Origin: Vallitalea okinawensis
GTDB lineage: Bacteria > Bacillota > Clostridia > Lachnospirales > PQDH01
DNA: 64,000 bases
Assembly: GCF_002964605.1 (NCBI RefSeq)
Contig: NZ_PQDH01000001.1
Span: 310,001 to 374,000, forward strand
Reading direction: 5' to 3'
Positions 16,115 to 25,792 of this stretch are shown piece by piece. The notes below the pieces were generated by a model. That model was not told where the DNA came from. It did no database searches and saw only the letters and a program-made list of their open reading frames with translations. Each line of letters starts with the position of its first letter. The stretch's first letter is position 1. The position numbers and the translations under genes are program-made.

Positions 16115-17365
16115 TTAGCCACTGATGTTGTGTTGATTACCTATCTCGCATACTGGTTTCTCTTTAGAAAAGAGCATTTTTAATAATGGTGGTGTTACGA
16201 TGGTGGAAATCACAACAAGTAATACAATACTTGTAAAAGTTTGATCTGTTATTATTCCTCTTGTTATTCCTTCTGTTGCAACGATTAAAGCAACCTCAGC
16301 TCTGGCAATCATACCAACTCCAATTTGTAGCGATTGTTTCGTAGTAAAACCGGTGGCTCTAGCACCTAGTCCACATCCTACTATCTTGCCAATAATGGCA
16401 ATAAGGACAATGATCATAGCATACCCAATATATCCAAAAACTTCAGAGGTAATATTGGCTTTAAGCCCGATACTTACAAAGAAAATTGGCGTAAACAATG
16501 AAAATCCAATATATTGAATTCGCCTTTCAATCTTATGCCTAAATGGTGTTGTTGAAAAGATTACTCCTGCTATATATGCTCCTGTAATGGCTGCAACCTT
16601 AAATACTTCTGATGAAAATGCAAAAAGAAAACAAATAATGATAGCTATAGGAATGAATTTATCAGACCATGCATAATGAGATGCATATCGGTTAATCACC
16701 TTTGATATAATCGTACCTGCAACGATTGCTACAACAAAGAAGATGATCATACGAAATATTAATTTACCCACAGAATCACTTCCACTTGGGTCTATTATCC
16801 CTGTTACAACAGCTAACAGAATAATACCTAATACATCGTCAATAATTGCTCCCCCAAGAATGGATATCCCCTGTTTACTAGCAATTTGTCCCATGTCTCT
16901 TAAAACGGATACAGCGATACTTACAGATGTAGCTGTTAATATAGTACCAATGTAAAGCGCATACATAAACTGCTGATCATTTGTTCCATTAGGTAAATAA
17001 TTCTTAAAGAACATAAACGGTATCAGGGTTCCTAACAATAACGGAAGAAGCATACCCCCTAACGCCACAAAAGACGCTCCTTTACCTGATGCTTTCAATT
17101 CTTTTAAATTGGTTTCTAAACCAGCTAAAAACATGAGAAGTAATACGCCAACTTCTGCCATACTACTAATAAATTCAGTTTCTCCATCAATAAGCCCTAG
17201 TACTGTTGGTCCAATAATAATTCCCATCAAGATTTGCCCTAAAACTTCTGGCATATTCAACTTGGCTGTTAGCTTACCTCCAATAAATGCTGCTAAAAGT
17301 AATACTGAAATTTCTAGTAGGAAAATATTATCTTCTGCAACGCCTAGTGCATGAAAGACTTCCAT
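16115..17365 (-). CDS. CPA2-type cation:proton antiporter
   Basis: A 416-residue membrane protein with about 12-13 helices and no C-terminal TrkA domain. Landmarks of the CPA2 (KefB/NapA/GerN) family are LNMPEVLGQILMGIIIGP near residue 36, LLMFLAGLE, the unwound segment TATSVSIAVS near 144-152 and the Asp pair IIDDVLG (D176, D177), which marks electrogenic Na+/H+ exchangers of the NapA type. It would extrude Na+ or K+ in exchange for protons. Two PII-like genes follow in the same direction. A structured leader of about 190 nt precedes it. Confidence 0.9.
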   Translation of the reverse strand: MEVFHALGVAEDNIFLLEISVLLLAAFIGGKLTAKLNMPEVLGQILMGIIIGPTVLGLIDGETEFISSMAEVGVLLLMFLAGLETNLKELKASGKGASFVALGGMLLPLLLGTLIPFMFFKNYLPNGTNDQQFMYALYIGTILTATSVSIAVSVLRDMGQIASKQGISILGGAIIDDVLGIILLAVVTGIIDPSGSDSVGKLIFRMIIFFVVAIVAGTIISKVINRYASHYAWSDKFIPIAIIICFLFAFSSEVFKVAAITGAYIAGVIFSTTPFRHKIERRIQYIGFSLFTPIFFVSIGLKANITSEVFGYIGYAMIIVLIAIIGKIVGCGLGARATGFTTKQSLQIGVGMIARAEVALIVATEGITRGIITDQTFTSIVLLVVISTIVTPPLLKMLFSKEKPVCEIGNQHNISG

Positions 17366-17403
17366 AATTTTATCTCTCCCCTCTAATTATTAGTCACTCA
17401 TGG

Positions 17404-17560
17404 TGTTATACACCAAGGTCATATAAATAATACTCCCCCATCCATACTTGGATAAGGATTTATAAAAACATAAATAAACAAAAGCAGCTAAGGTACATCT
17501 TCCTTTCAAGCTTGTTTCGTTAAGAAAACGTTTTACCTTCCTTTTATTTATGTTTTATTC
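17404..17560 (-). promoter_or_regulatory. Structured leader upstream of the antiporter, class unknown
   Basis: A 13-bp perfect stem AAACATAAATAAA/TTTATTTATGTTT (17543-17555 with 17466-17478) encloses a nested 6-bp stem AAGGTA/TACCTT (17534-17539 with 17490-17495). Two short hairpins, ATCC/GGAT and GGTGT/ACACC, lie nearer the gene. It lies after the prfA terminator and before the antiporter start. It does not match the ydaO, M-box or yybP-ykoY consensus features I know; it could be a riboswitch or simply AT-rich structure. Confidence 0.4.
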
Positions 17561-17572
17561 TTAACTATTTAA

Positions 17573-17595
17573 CCACCACCCTAATCGGGTGGTGG
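17573..17595 (-). terminator. Terminator of the DUF1385-prmC-prfA operon
   Basis: A 9-bp G+C-rich stem CCACCACCC/GGGTGGTGG with a 5-nt loop lies 10 nt after the prfA stop. The U-tract on the minus strand is weak (TTAAATAG). Confidence 0.65.
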
Positions 17596-17604
17596 ATATA
17601 AAGA

Positions 17605-18672
17605 CTACTCGATACTTTTAAGTTTTTCAGTTTGATCAGCTGTGATCAATGAATCAATTATTTCGTTGATGTCTCCATCTAAAATACCATCTAAACGGTG
17701 TAATGTCAACTTAATTCTGTGATCTGTTACCCTTCCTTGAGGGAAATTATAAGTTCTAATCTTCTCAGAACGATCACCAGTCCCTACTTGACTCTTACGG
17801 TTAGCAGATAATTCTGCTTGTTGCTTAGCCTGTTCAATTTCAAATAAACGAGCTCTTAATACTTTAAAAGCTTTATCTTTATTTTTAAGCTGGGATTTTT
17901 CATCTTGACAAGATACAACTAAACCTGTAGGTAAATGTGTTAATCGTACTGCTGAGTCAGTTGTGTTAACACTTTGCCCACCATTACCTGATGATCTAAA
18001 TACATCAACACGTACATCATTTGGATTAATTTCAACATCAACATCATCAGCCTCAGGTAATACTGCAACTGTTACAGTTGATGTATGAATACGCCCACCT
18101 GATTCAGTGGTTGGGATTCTTTGCACACGATGAACACCACTTTCAAACTTTAATCTTGAATAGGCTCCTTGACCTTTAATCATAAAGATAATTTCTTTAT
18201 AACCACCTACACCATTTTCGTTTGTATTCATGATTTCAACTTTCCATCTATTTCTTTCTGCAAAACGATTATACATTCTAAATAAGTCAGCAGCGAATAA
18301 AGCAGCCTCATCACCACCTGCACCACCTCGAATCTCAACAAATACATCTTTATCATCGTTAGGATCCTTTGGAACTAGTAATAACTTCATTTCATTTTCC
18401 AGTCCACCAATTTGAGCTTTTGCTTCAGCAAGCTCTTCTTTCGCCATTAACTTTAACTCTTCATCGTCTTCTTCTTCGAGTATCATTAAACTTTCTTCAA
18501 TGGTCTCTTTCGTTTGCTTATATTCTTTATACTTATTAACGATTGGCGTTAAATTACTGTGCTCTTTCATAAGCTTTTGCCATTGACTTTGATTACTGAT
18601 AATTTCAGGGTCACTGATTTTCTCTGATACTTCATTAAATCGAATAACCAGATCTTCAAGCTTATCAAACAT
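17605..18672 (-). CDS. prfA: Peptide chain release factor 1
   Basis: A 355-residue class 1 release factor recognising UAA and UAG. The catalytic GGQ loop is in [20 protein letters not shown] near 225-245, and the N-terminal coiled domain and Glu-rich central helix are complete. RF1 rather than RF2 is supported by length, the absence of an RF2-type frameshift and the adjacent prmC. prmC ends 1 bp upstream of its start, so the two are cotranscribed; PrmC methylates the GGQ glutamine of this protein. Confidence 0.96.
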   Translation of the reverse strand: MFDKLEDLVIRFNEVSEKISDPEIISNQSQWQKLMKEHSNLTPIVNKYKEYKQTKETIEESLMILEEEDDEELKLMAKEELAEAKAQIGGLENEMKLLLVPKDPNDDKDVFVEIRGGAGGDEAALFAADLFRMYNRFAERNRWKVEIMNTNENGVGGYKEIIFMIKGQGAYSRLKFESGVHRVQRIPTTESGGRIHTSTVTVAVLPEADDVDVEINPNDVRVDVFRSSGNGGQSVNTTDSAVRLTHLPTGLVVSCQDEKSQLKNKDKAFKVLRARLFEIEQAKQQAELSANRKSQVGTGDRSEKIRTYNFPQGRVTDHRIKLTLHRLDGILDGDINEIIDSLITADQTEKLKSIE

Positions 18673-18673
18673 C

Positions 18674-19546
18674 TTATTTCACCTCTAACTTTCCATAAAC
18701 AACTCTGGCTATACCAGCTAAGTCCTTTACCACTTGAATACTGCTATAACCGTTTTCTTCAAATATATTTTTAATATCCTTACTTTGATGAATGCCTATC
18801 TCATAATAGAGATAACCACCCTTATTAAGAAATTTTTTTGCTTCTTTCGTAATTTTACGATAGAAATCTAAACCGTCTTCACCACCATCTAAAGCTGAAT
18901 GAGGCTCGTGGTCATGGACTTCTTGCATTAGCGTTTCAATATCTGCTCTTGGTATATAGGGCGGATTGGATACTATAATATCAAACTTATTATAATCCTT
19001 TTCCTCTAATTTTTCAAATAAATCACTTTGAATAAATGTCAATCTATCGTTAACATCTATTTCCTTAGCATTTAATCTTGCAGTATTTAACGCACCTTCA
19101 GAGATATCAATGGCTACCCCAGTCCAAGCTTTAAGATTCTCCAACAAGCTTATACTGATGCAACCTGAACCAGTACCAATATCTAAAAGATTACCTGAAT
19201 CAATTACATTATTATTTAAAATTAATTCAACTAAAACTTCTGTATCTTGTCTTGGAATCAAAACATTAGGATTAACATTAAACGTTAATCCCATGAATTC
19301 TTGATAACCACATATATATTGTACAGGCTCACCAGATGCTCTACGTTCTATCAGAGCTGTGAACCCCTTAACAATTTCTTCTTCTACTTCTTTATTTTGT
19401 CCTAGTATATAATCGATATTTGTCAAGTTTAGATAATCAAGCAATAACCACTTGGTATCTACTTCAGGATTTTCTATGCTATGGCTCTTTAAACGAGCTA
19501 CTCCTTGTTCAAATAGCTTCCTGACTGTTAGCTTCTCTTGCTTCAT
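18674..19546 (-). CDS. prmC: Peptide chain release factor N5-glutamine methyltransferase
   Basis: A 290-residue SAM-dependent methyltransferase acting on the glutamine of the GGQ motif of release factors. It has the helical N-terminal domain, the SAM motif [15 protein letters not shown] near residue 120 and the catalytic SNPPYIPR near 190. The start overlaps the upstream DUF1385 gene by 38 bp, and AAGGAG 9 nt upstream supports it. It is followed by prfA after 1 bp, the conserved order in many Clostridia. Confidence 0.95.
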   Translation of the reverse strand: MKQEKLTVRKLFEQGVARLKSHSIENPEVDTKWLLLDYLNLTNIDYILGQNKEVEEEIVKGFTALIERRASGEPVQYICGYQEFMGLTFNVNPNVLIPRQDTEVLVELILNNNVIDSGNLLDIGTGSGCISISLLENLKAWTGVAIDISEGALNTARLNAKEIDVNDRLTFIQSDLFEKLEEKDYNKFDIIVSNPPYIPRADIETLMQEVHDHEPHSALDGGEDGLDFYRKITKEAKKFLNKGGYLYYEIGIHQSKDIKNIFEENGYSSIQVVKDLAGIARVVYGKLEVK

Positions 19547-20444
19547 ACTCTAAAACTCCTTCAGTTGCTGCAATAGCTACTTCAATCATATCATCGTCTG
19601 GTTCTCTAGTTGTCAGTTTTTGCAAACTAATACCTGGGTAACTTAATATTGATACGAGTTTAGACTCCGAACGACCAGCCCATTTTAATATCTCATAAGA
19701 TATACCTGCAATAATTGGCACTAATAAAATTCGTGATAACGCCTCCATCCAAATGTTAGGCGCATCAACCAAAACAAATACAAATATACTAATAAACATG
19801 ACGATAAATAAAAAGCTTGTTCCACAACGCTTGTGTAAACGCGAATGTTTTCTAACATTTTCTACAGTCAACTCTTCCTCATGCTCTAAACAATTAATCG
19901 TTTTATGTTCTGCACCATGATACATGAAGACACGTTGAATATCTTTCATCTTGGAAATTAAAAGAATATAAATCAAAAATATACTCACACGAATTAAACC
20001 TTCCACAGTTTTTAAGAGTATAGCATTTGTAATGAATGATTGGAATATCTTTGAAATAAACATGGGTGCTAACATAAATAAGCCGACACCAAATACAAGG
20101 GCTATAACAATAGAAAACCCAATCAATATATCATCTAGCTTGTCACCAAATTTATCTTTAAGAAACTTATCAAATTTCGATTCTTCTTCCTCTTCATCTA
20201 CCTCAAAAAACTCTGCGGAATATGTTAACGTCTTTATACCTATAATCATGGATTCAATAAAAGCAAAAACTCCTCTAATAAAAGGAATACGAAATAATTT
20301 ACTCTTGTTCAAAAATGAATTCATTTCTTGATGATCTAAAATAATTTCTTTATCTGGCTTGCGAACAGCAACACAATAACGATCTTTGTCCTTCATCATA
20401 ACACCTTCAATTAATGCTTGACCACCAATATCAACTCGTTTCAC
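19509..20444 (-). CDS. DUF1385 family membrane protein
   Basis: A 311-residue protein starting with GTG: the N-terminal VDIGGQALIEGVMMKD block and the HGAEHKTINCLE motif (conserved His and Glu residues near 180) are the DUF1385 signature. Four hydrophobic segments lie between about 105 and 250. The family is called a predicted metal-dependent enzyme and is often encoded next to prmC-prfA and rpmE in Firmicutes, exactly as here; its function is unknown. GGTGGTG precedes the GTG. Its promoter probably lies in the rpmE terminator region, where an extended -10 TGATATAAT is seen. Confidence 0.88.
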   Translation of the reverse strand: MKRVDIGGQALIEGVMMKDKDRYCVAVRKPDKEIILDHQEMNSFLNKSKLFRIPFIRGVFAFIESMIIGIKTLTYSAEFFEVDEEEEESKFDKFLKDKFGDKLDDILIGFSIVIALVFGVGLFMLAPMFISKIFQSFITNAILLKTVEGLIRVSIFLIYILLISKMKDIQRVFMYHGAEHKTINCLEHEEELTVENVRKHSRLHKRCGTSFLFIVMFISIFVFVLVDAPNIWMEALSRILLVPIIAGISYEILKWAGRSESKLVSILSYPGISLQKLTTREPDDDMIEVAIAATEGVLEYEAREANSQEAI

Positions 20445-20497
20445 TATACCACCACCTTATATAAATCAGTCAATTCTAACTTTTCTCTATTATATCA

Positions 20498-20531
20498 AAA
20501 AAAGGCTGAAGTTATCAACCTCAACCTTTTA
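20498..20531 (-). terminator. rpmE terminator
   Basis: The hairpin AAAGGTTGAGGTT/AACTTCAGCCTTT with two internal mismatches is followed by a run of T residues on the minus strand. An extended -10 for the next operon follows immediately. Confidence 0.85.
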
Positions 20532-20537
20532 CCTTTT

Positions 20538-20750
20538 TTATTCTTCGTCATTCTTGATGCCGTATTTACGGTTGAATTTATCGATACGACCACGAGCAAC
20601 CATAGACTTTTGAGTACCTGTGTAGAAAGGATGACATTTTGAACAAATTTCCACGTGAATATGCTCATTAGTAGATCCTACTGAAAACTCGTTACCACAG
20701 TTACATTTCACAGTTGCTTGATGGTATTCTGGATGAATTCCATTTTTCAT
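20538..20750 (-). CDS. rpmE: 50S ribosomal protein L31, zinc-binding form
   Basis: A 70-residue L31 beginning [20 protein letters not shown]. The four cysteines (C16, C18 and the CSKC pair) mark the zinc-containing C+ form. The start is at 20750 with GGAGGTG 7 nt upstream; a -10 TATAAT (20778-20773) places the transcript start just before it. Longer in-frame starts upstream cross the promoter. It is monocistronic. Confidence 0.96.
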   Translation of the reverse strand: MKNGIHPEYHQATVKCNCGNEFSVGSTNEHIHVEICSKCHPFYTGTQKSMVARGRIDKFNRKYGIKNDEE

Positions 20751-20861
20751 ATTAACACACCTCCATGGTTTCATTATACTTGATTCCGACCAAATATAAC
20801 GTAGGTTTTCTAAACAACTCATAAAGTATATCACAATGTATAAAAAAATACAACCTTTTTT

Positions 20862-22868
20862 TTAGTCACTCAAAAACGCATCATTTAATATACCAATAAA
20901 CTCTTGGGTGATATATGGATCAAATTGAGTACCTGAACATTTTTTTAATTCTAAAATGGCATCTTCCACCAACATTTTATCCTTATATGGACGATCTGAC
21001 GTCATCACAACATAAGACTCAATAATGGCAATGAACCTTGCTAAATATGGTATTTGCTCATCTTTTAAGCCTTGAGGATATCCTTTGCCATCCCATCGTT
21101 CATGGTGTGATAAGATGCCGCTTGCTACTGTAGCTAAATCTTGAGTAGATGCTGCCAATTTGTACCCTAATACAGTATGGTTTTGGATTTGCTTCCATTC
21201 ATCCTCTGTTAGTTTCGATGGCTTTTCAAGAATCTCAATAGGAACAAAGAACTTACCTATATCGTGAAGAGAAGCTAACAAACACAAATCATCAATCATG
21301 CTTTGGGATACCCCTAACCTTTTTCCAAGCTTGATTGCTAACTTTTCTATCCTCTCATAATGCTCATCAGTCTCATATGAAACATCACTTAGCCATTTTT
21401 TTGCATTAGTAATTAATATATTTTTATTATTCTTTTCATCCTTTTGTTTCTTTAGATACATATTGGCATCAGCTGAATGATAAATTTCTTCTAGATCTTC
21501 AGATAATCGATTCTTAGTTGCTATACCAATGGATATACTCCCCATACTGTCCTTCAGTTCATCCTTCACACTATTATCGATTAATGTTGCTAGTTGAGCA
21601 GCTTCTTCAACAGAAGTATGGGGCAAGATTACACTGAACTCATCTCCTCCAGTACGTGCAATAACGCGCCCTGGACCACTAGCAACACGCTTAATAATAC
21701 CAGCGATACTTTTAAGAAACTCATCACCTTTATTATGCCCGAACATATCATTTATAATTTTCAAACCATTTAGATCGCCTAAAAGAATACTTATCGGTAA
21801 GTTTTCTTCTTTATCCAAATCTACTAAAGCTTGATCAAAATAGTTTCGATTATGAACCATCGTCAGTTTGTCCATGGTACCAATAAATTCGAGGTAATCC
21901 ATCGCTTCTTTTAATGTAGAAATATCATAAAGTAAAACCATATAACCAATAATCCGATTCATTCCATTACGAACTTCTGACATTTTAACACTATAAGTTT
22001 TGACACCATGGTCATCAAAGAAGGTTATACTGGATTCTTTTTCAGCTTTGATTTTTTCAAAGGTTCGATCTGATACATTGGGTAAACCTTTGAAGAAGGT
22101 GTCTAAATGCAGACCAATAGCAGTTTCATTAACATCAAAAGTCTCTTGAAACATACGATTGATATCAACAATGTTAAATTCATCATCTACTATAATCAAC
22201 ATTTCCTCCATGTTTTGAATAACTTGTTCCTTGGATAGGGGTAACAATTCATTCTGAGAAATGTAAAATTTCACAATACAATAGATAACTACAGTTAAAA
22301 TATAAACAACCATCGCATTACTGTAAGTAGGCGATCGCATATCATTATATATAAATTGCATAATCATAGTAAGAGTTAATCCACCGAACAATACATAATT
22401 GCAAAAACAGAAATCCTCTCTACTTTGTCTCAGTTGTCGAATAAGAATAACGAAGATATGTATGATCATTAACATGCTAATGATCATATTTGCAACATAT
22501 ACTTTGTCAATATTGAGTATGACATAATTACCTTTAAACACATAGTAGATCAATACGGTAACCCCATAGAGGCATGTAATTATATAGTAGTTCTTTAATT
22601 TTATTTCGGTTTTGTGCGGCATACTATCATCGGCGACAAAATCATATAGTATAGCTAAACTAATTAAGTAATAGATGCTCATAAAAAGCTGAATAAAAGC
22701 TTGATAATAATCTACTATAAACAATCCTAGTATGTGAAGTGATAAATTTAATGCACTAAACACTAAAATCATTGCAAGTTTATTAATTGGATTCTTATTC
22801 AATGAAAAAGCTTTTACCGAGATAACAAACAAAATTACCCCAAATGCAAAATACATTAACGCCGCCAT
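20862..22868 (-). CDS. Membrane-bound PAS-GGDEF-HD-GYP c-di-GMP enzyme
   Basis: A 668-residue protein. Residues 1-205 contain seven hydrophobic helices (7TM-type sensor), about 210-325 a PAS domain, 330-455 a GGDEF diguanylate cyclase with intact GGDEF at 407-411, and 490-665 an HD-GYP phosphodiesterase with HD at 535-536 and GYP at 596-598. Both catalytic cores look intact, so it could make and break c-di-GMP. The RxxD inhibitory site upstream of GGDEF is absent (GPGR at that place), so product inhibition is unlikely. It starts 11 nt after rho with AAGGTGAT upstream and is probably cotranscribed with rho, which is unusual. Confidence 0.92.
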   Translation of the reverse strand: MAALMYFAFGVILFVISVKAFSLNKNPINKLAMILVFSALNLSLHILGLFIVDYYQAFIQLFMSIYYLISLAILYDFVADDSMPHKTEIKLKNYYIITCLYGVTVLIYYVFKGNYVILNIDKVYVANMIISMLMIIHIFVILIRQLRQSREDFCFCNYVLFGGLTLTMIMQFIYNDMRSPTYSNAMVVYILTVVIYCIVKFYISQNELLPLSKEQVIQNMEEMLIIVDDEFNIVDINRMFQETFDVNETAIGLHLDTFFKGLPNVSDRTFEKIKAEKESSITFFDDHGVKTYSVKMSEVRNGMNRIIGYMVLLYDISTLKEAMDYLEFIGTMDKLTMVHNRNYFDQALVDLDKEENLPISILLGDLNGLKIINDMFGHNKGDEFLKSIAGIIKRVASGPGRVIARTGGDEFSVILPHTSVEEAAQLATLIDNSVKDELKDSMGSISIGIATKNRLSEDLEEIYHSADANMYLKKQKDEKNNKNILITNAKKWLSDVSYETDEHYERIEKLAIKLGKRLGVSQSMIDDLCLLASLHDIGKFFVPIEILEKPSKLTEDEWKQIQNHTVLGYKLAASTQDLATVASGILSHHERWDGKGYPQGLKDEQIPYLARFIAIIESYVVMTSDRPYKDKMLVEDAILELKKCSGTQFDPYITQEFIGILNDAFLSD

Positions 22869-22879
22869 ATAATCACCTT

Positions 22880-24388
22880 TTAGTCCACAGATTGATTATT
22901 TTTTTTGTCTAAAGCTTTTTTTATAATCTGTAAGAAATTTTTGTTGTTCTTAGTCTTAACAATAACATCTATGATTTTTTCAGTTACTTCAATAGATTGC
23001 ACGTTACTCATAGCTTTACGAATTAGATAGACTGCTTCAAGCTCTTCCTTTGTGAGCAATAAATCTTCACGCCTAGTCCCTGATTTATGAATATCAATGG
23101 CAGGGAATATACGCTTCTCAGATAACTTTCGATCTAATACTAATTCCATATTACCAGTACCTTTAAACTCTTCAAAGATAACTTCATCCATTTTACTTCC
23201 TGTATCTACTAGTGCTGTAGCTAATATAGTTAAAGACCCGCCACCTTCAATATTCCTCGCAGCTCCAAAGAATTTTTTAGGCATATGCAAAGCAGCTGGA
23301 TCAAGACCACCTGATAAAGTACGACCACTAGGCGGAATGGTTAAATTATATGCACGAGCCAAACGTGTAATACTGTCTAATAAAATAACAACATCTTTTT
23401 CCTGTTCAACAAGTCGCTTTGCTCTTTCTAGAACCATCTCAGAAACACGCTTATGATGGTCTGGAAGTTCATCAAATGTGGAGTAAATGACATCTACATT
23501 ATCACCTTCGATAGAACGTCGCATGTCAGTAACTTCTTCAGGACGCTCATCAATAAGTAAAACTATAAGATGTGAATCAGGATGGTTAGCAGTTATAGCA
23601 TTTGCTACCATTTTTAAGAGAGTTGTTTTTCCTACTTTTGGTGGCGAAACAATCATACCTCTTTGCCCTTTACCTATAGGGGCAATCAAATCGATAAGAC
23701 GTGTTGCAAATTCAAGCTGAGTTGTTTCCATATGCATACGCTTATTGGGATAGATCGGTACTAGGTCTTCGAAATTTTTACGTTTTGATGCTTCAAAAGG
23801 TGAGTCCCCATTCACAGTCTGTACGTATAATAGGGCACTGAACTTTTCATTATCTTTTGGTATACGAATATTTCCTTTTATCCAATCCCCTGTTTTTAAG
23901 TTAAAACGTCTAATCTGTGAAGGTGATACGTAGACATCTTTTTCACCAGGTAAATAATTATCGCATCGGATAAATCCATATCCATCAGGTAATACTTCTA
24001 GAACTCCTGCTGCTAAGATACCACTATCTAATTGCTCATACCCTTCTGGAACTTTATTTTTTTTCTTAATACCATTAGGATGACTATTATGATTAACATG
24101 TTGTTCAGTAGTATTCGTCTTGTACGCTGCTTCTGCCTTTTCTACGTTTTCAACTTTCTCTCCTACTTCAGCAATTCTAGCTGGGGCTTCGTTTGTTTCT
24201 TTAATTATCTTTTTAACTGGGGCTTTTTGTACTTTCTCTTTAGTGTTATCTTCAATTTTAGAGCTTTGTTGTTCAACAATAGCTTCAATTAATTGAGCTT
24301 TTTTAAATTTCGTTAAACTCTTAAGGCCCAATTCCTTTGCTAACTCTCTCAATTCAACGAGAGTCATACTACTTAGTTCTTTACTCAT
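22880..24388 (-). CDS. rho: Transcription termination factor Rho
   Basis: A 502-residue hexameric RNA-dependent ATPase. A Rho_N helical domain (about 4-38) is followed by a roughly 70-residue low-complexity linker rich in Glu, Lys and Val, then the cold-shock RNA-binding domain ([14 protein letters not shown]), and the ATPase core with Walker [10 protein letters not shown], Walker [11 protein letters not shown], the Q-loop [10 protein letters not shown] and the R-loop [11 protein letters not shown]. The linker is a common Gram-positive insertion that modulates RNA binding. The start MSKELS at 24388 is preferred, with AAGGTGG upstream. The GGDEF/HD-GYP gene follows after 11 nt. Confidence 0.96.
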   Translation of the reverse strand: MSKELSSMTLVELRELAKELGLKSLTKFKKAQLIEAIVEQQSSKIEDNTKEKVQKAPVKKIIKETNEAPARIAEVGEKVENVEKAEAAYKTNTTEQHVNHNSHPNGIKKKNKVPEGYEQLDSGILAAGVLEVLPDGYGFIRCDNYLPGEKDVYVSPSQIRRFNLKTGDWIKGNIRIPKDNEKFSALLYVQTVNGDSPFEASKRKNFEDLVPIYPNKRMHMETTQLEFATRLIDLIAPIGKGQRGMIVSPPKVGKTTLLKMVANAITANHPDSHLIVLLIDERPEEVTDMRRSIEGDNVDVIYSTFDELPDHHKRVSEMVLERAKRLVEQEKDVVILLDSITRLARAYNLTIPPSGRTLSGGLDPAALHMPKKFFGAARNIEGGGSLTILATALVDTGSKMDEVIFEEFKGTGNMELVLDRKLSEKRIFPAIDIHKSGTRREDLLLTKEELEAVYLIRKAMSNVQSIEVTEKIIDVIVKTKNNKNFLQIIKKALDKKNNQSVD

Positions 24389-24585
24389 ATAAAATCTAAC
24401 CACCTTCATTAATCATTCATATACATATAGGAGTTATCGGAGACTTTTGAAGAAAAATTAATCTAAATACAATTACTTCTTTATTGATATAATTTTATTA
24501 TTATTTAATTGACATTTTAATTTGGGTTTCAAAGGAACAAATTCTTTAGAATAGGCTAGAGAAGAAAATTCGATTAGGGTTTAAT

Positions 24586-24609
24586 AGAGTAGCCATAATT
24601 GGCTACTCT
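24586..24609 (-). terminator. fba terminator
   Basis: A perfect 10-bp stem AGAGTAGCCA/TGGCTACTCT with a 4-nt loop lies 22 nt after the fba stop. The downstream minus strand is only moderately T-rich. Confidence 0.7.
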
Positions 24610-24631
24610 TTAAGAAATTCACTCAGTAAGA

Positions 24632-25483
24632 TTATGCGCGATTAGTACTACCGAACATTTCCATTTTAGCTTTACATACAGCTTTAACTGATTCTCTTGT
24701 TGGAGCTAACATTTTTCTTGGATCGTATACATCTGGAGTTTCATTAACAACTTTGTGCATAGCCTTTTGGAAAGCTACACGTAAGTCTGTATCGATATTA
24801 ATTTTATTAACACCTAATGAAACAGCTTTTTTGATATCATCTTCAACGATACCAGAAGCACCATGTAAAACGATTGGCATATTAACTCTTTTCTTAATTG
24901 TTTCTAATCTATCGAAGTCTAATTCAGGATCACCAACGTATACACCATGAGCAGTACCAATAGCAATTGCTAAGTAATCAACGCCCGTTTTTTCAACGAA
25001 TTCTACCGCTTCATCAGGATCAGTCATTGTAGCATCTTTCATATCAACTTTAACGTGATCTTCAACACCACCTATTTTACCTAATTCAGCTTCTACTGAT
25101 ACACCCATTGGATGAGCGATACCACATACAGTTTTAGTAATTTCAATGTTTTGCTCGAATTCATATTTAGAACCATCAAACATAACAGATGTCCAACCAT
25201 CTCTTAAACATTTCATAACAACGTCATAATCTGTACCATGATCTAAATGTAATGCAACAGGTACTGAAGCGTTTTCAGCTAAAGTTCTTACGATAGTTGC
25301 AATCCCTTCGCTTGAAGCATAAGAAATAGCACTTTGGCTTGTTTGAATAATAACAGGTGAACGCATTTCCTCTGCTGCTTCAATTATTGCTTGAGTCATT
25401 TCTAAGTTACTCGTATTAAAGGCACCAACTGCATAGCCTTCCTCGTGTGCTTTTTGTAGAATCTCTTTTCCTGATACTAACAT
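24632..25483 (-). CDS. fba: Class II fructose-bisphosphate aldolase
   Basis: A 283-residue zinc aldolase of glycolysis and gluconeogenesis. The catalytic Asp/zinc His pair is D81-H82 in ALHLDHGTDYD, and GKIGGVEDHV and VLHGASGIVEDD carry further zinc and phosphate ligands. It is monocistronic, with GAGGAGG before the ATG and a terminator behind. A second class II aldolase at 53772-54632 belongs to a sugar operon, so this copy is the likely glycolytic enzyme. Confidence 0.93.
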   Translation of the reverse strand: MLVSGKEILQKAHEEGYAVGAFNTSNLEMTQAIIEAAEEMRSPVIIQTSQSAISYASSEGIATIVRTLAENASVPVALHLDHGTDYDVVMKCLRDGWTSVMFDGSKYEFEQNIEITKTVCGIAHPMGVSVEAELGKIGGVEDHVKVDMKDATMTDPDEAVEFVEKTGVDYLAIAIGTAHGVYVGDPELDFDRLETIKKRVNMPIVLHGASGIVEDDIKKAVSLGVNKINIDTDLRVAFQKAMHKVVNETPDVYDPRKMLAPTRESVKAVCKAKMEMFGSTNRA

Positions 25484-25792
25484 GAATAGTCCTCCTCAAA
25501 ATTACAGGTTGTCAAACCTAAGATCTAACATACAAGAAAAATGCTTAAAGTCATGTTTCAAGTATAAGCAGGTCATATGGCTCCATACTTTCCTGCACTA
25601 TAATAAACAATATATATTTCATATATTAGTTTTTAACCAATAAGTATCGCATTTATTTTATCACAGGAGCTTTATTCAAGCAAGTAAAATACAAGAGCTC
25701 TCTTATGCTTTTGTCAATAATGAATAGTTTGGTAAAAAACCTTGTTAAACTTTCGTCAATATGACTAAGAAAATTACTTTATTCTTGCCACA
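25484..25792 (-). other. Gene-free stretch between mgtE and fba
   Basis: A candidate fba promoter is TTGACA (25717-25712), a 17-nt spacer and a weak TTGTAT (25694-25689), which would give a leader of about 200 nt. AT-rich sequence fills the rest. I see no credible small gene or known riboswitch. Confidence 0.45.
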
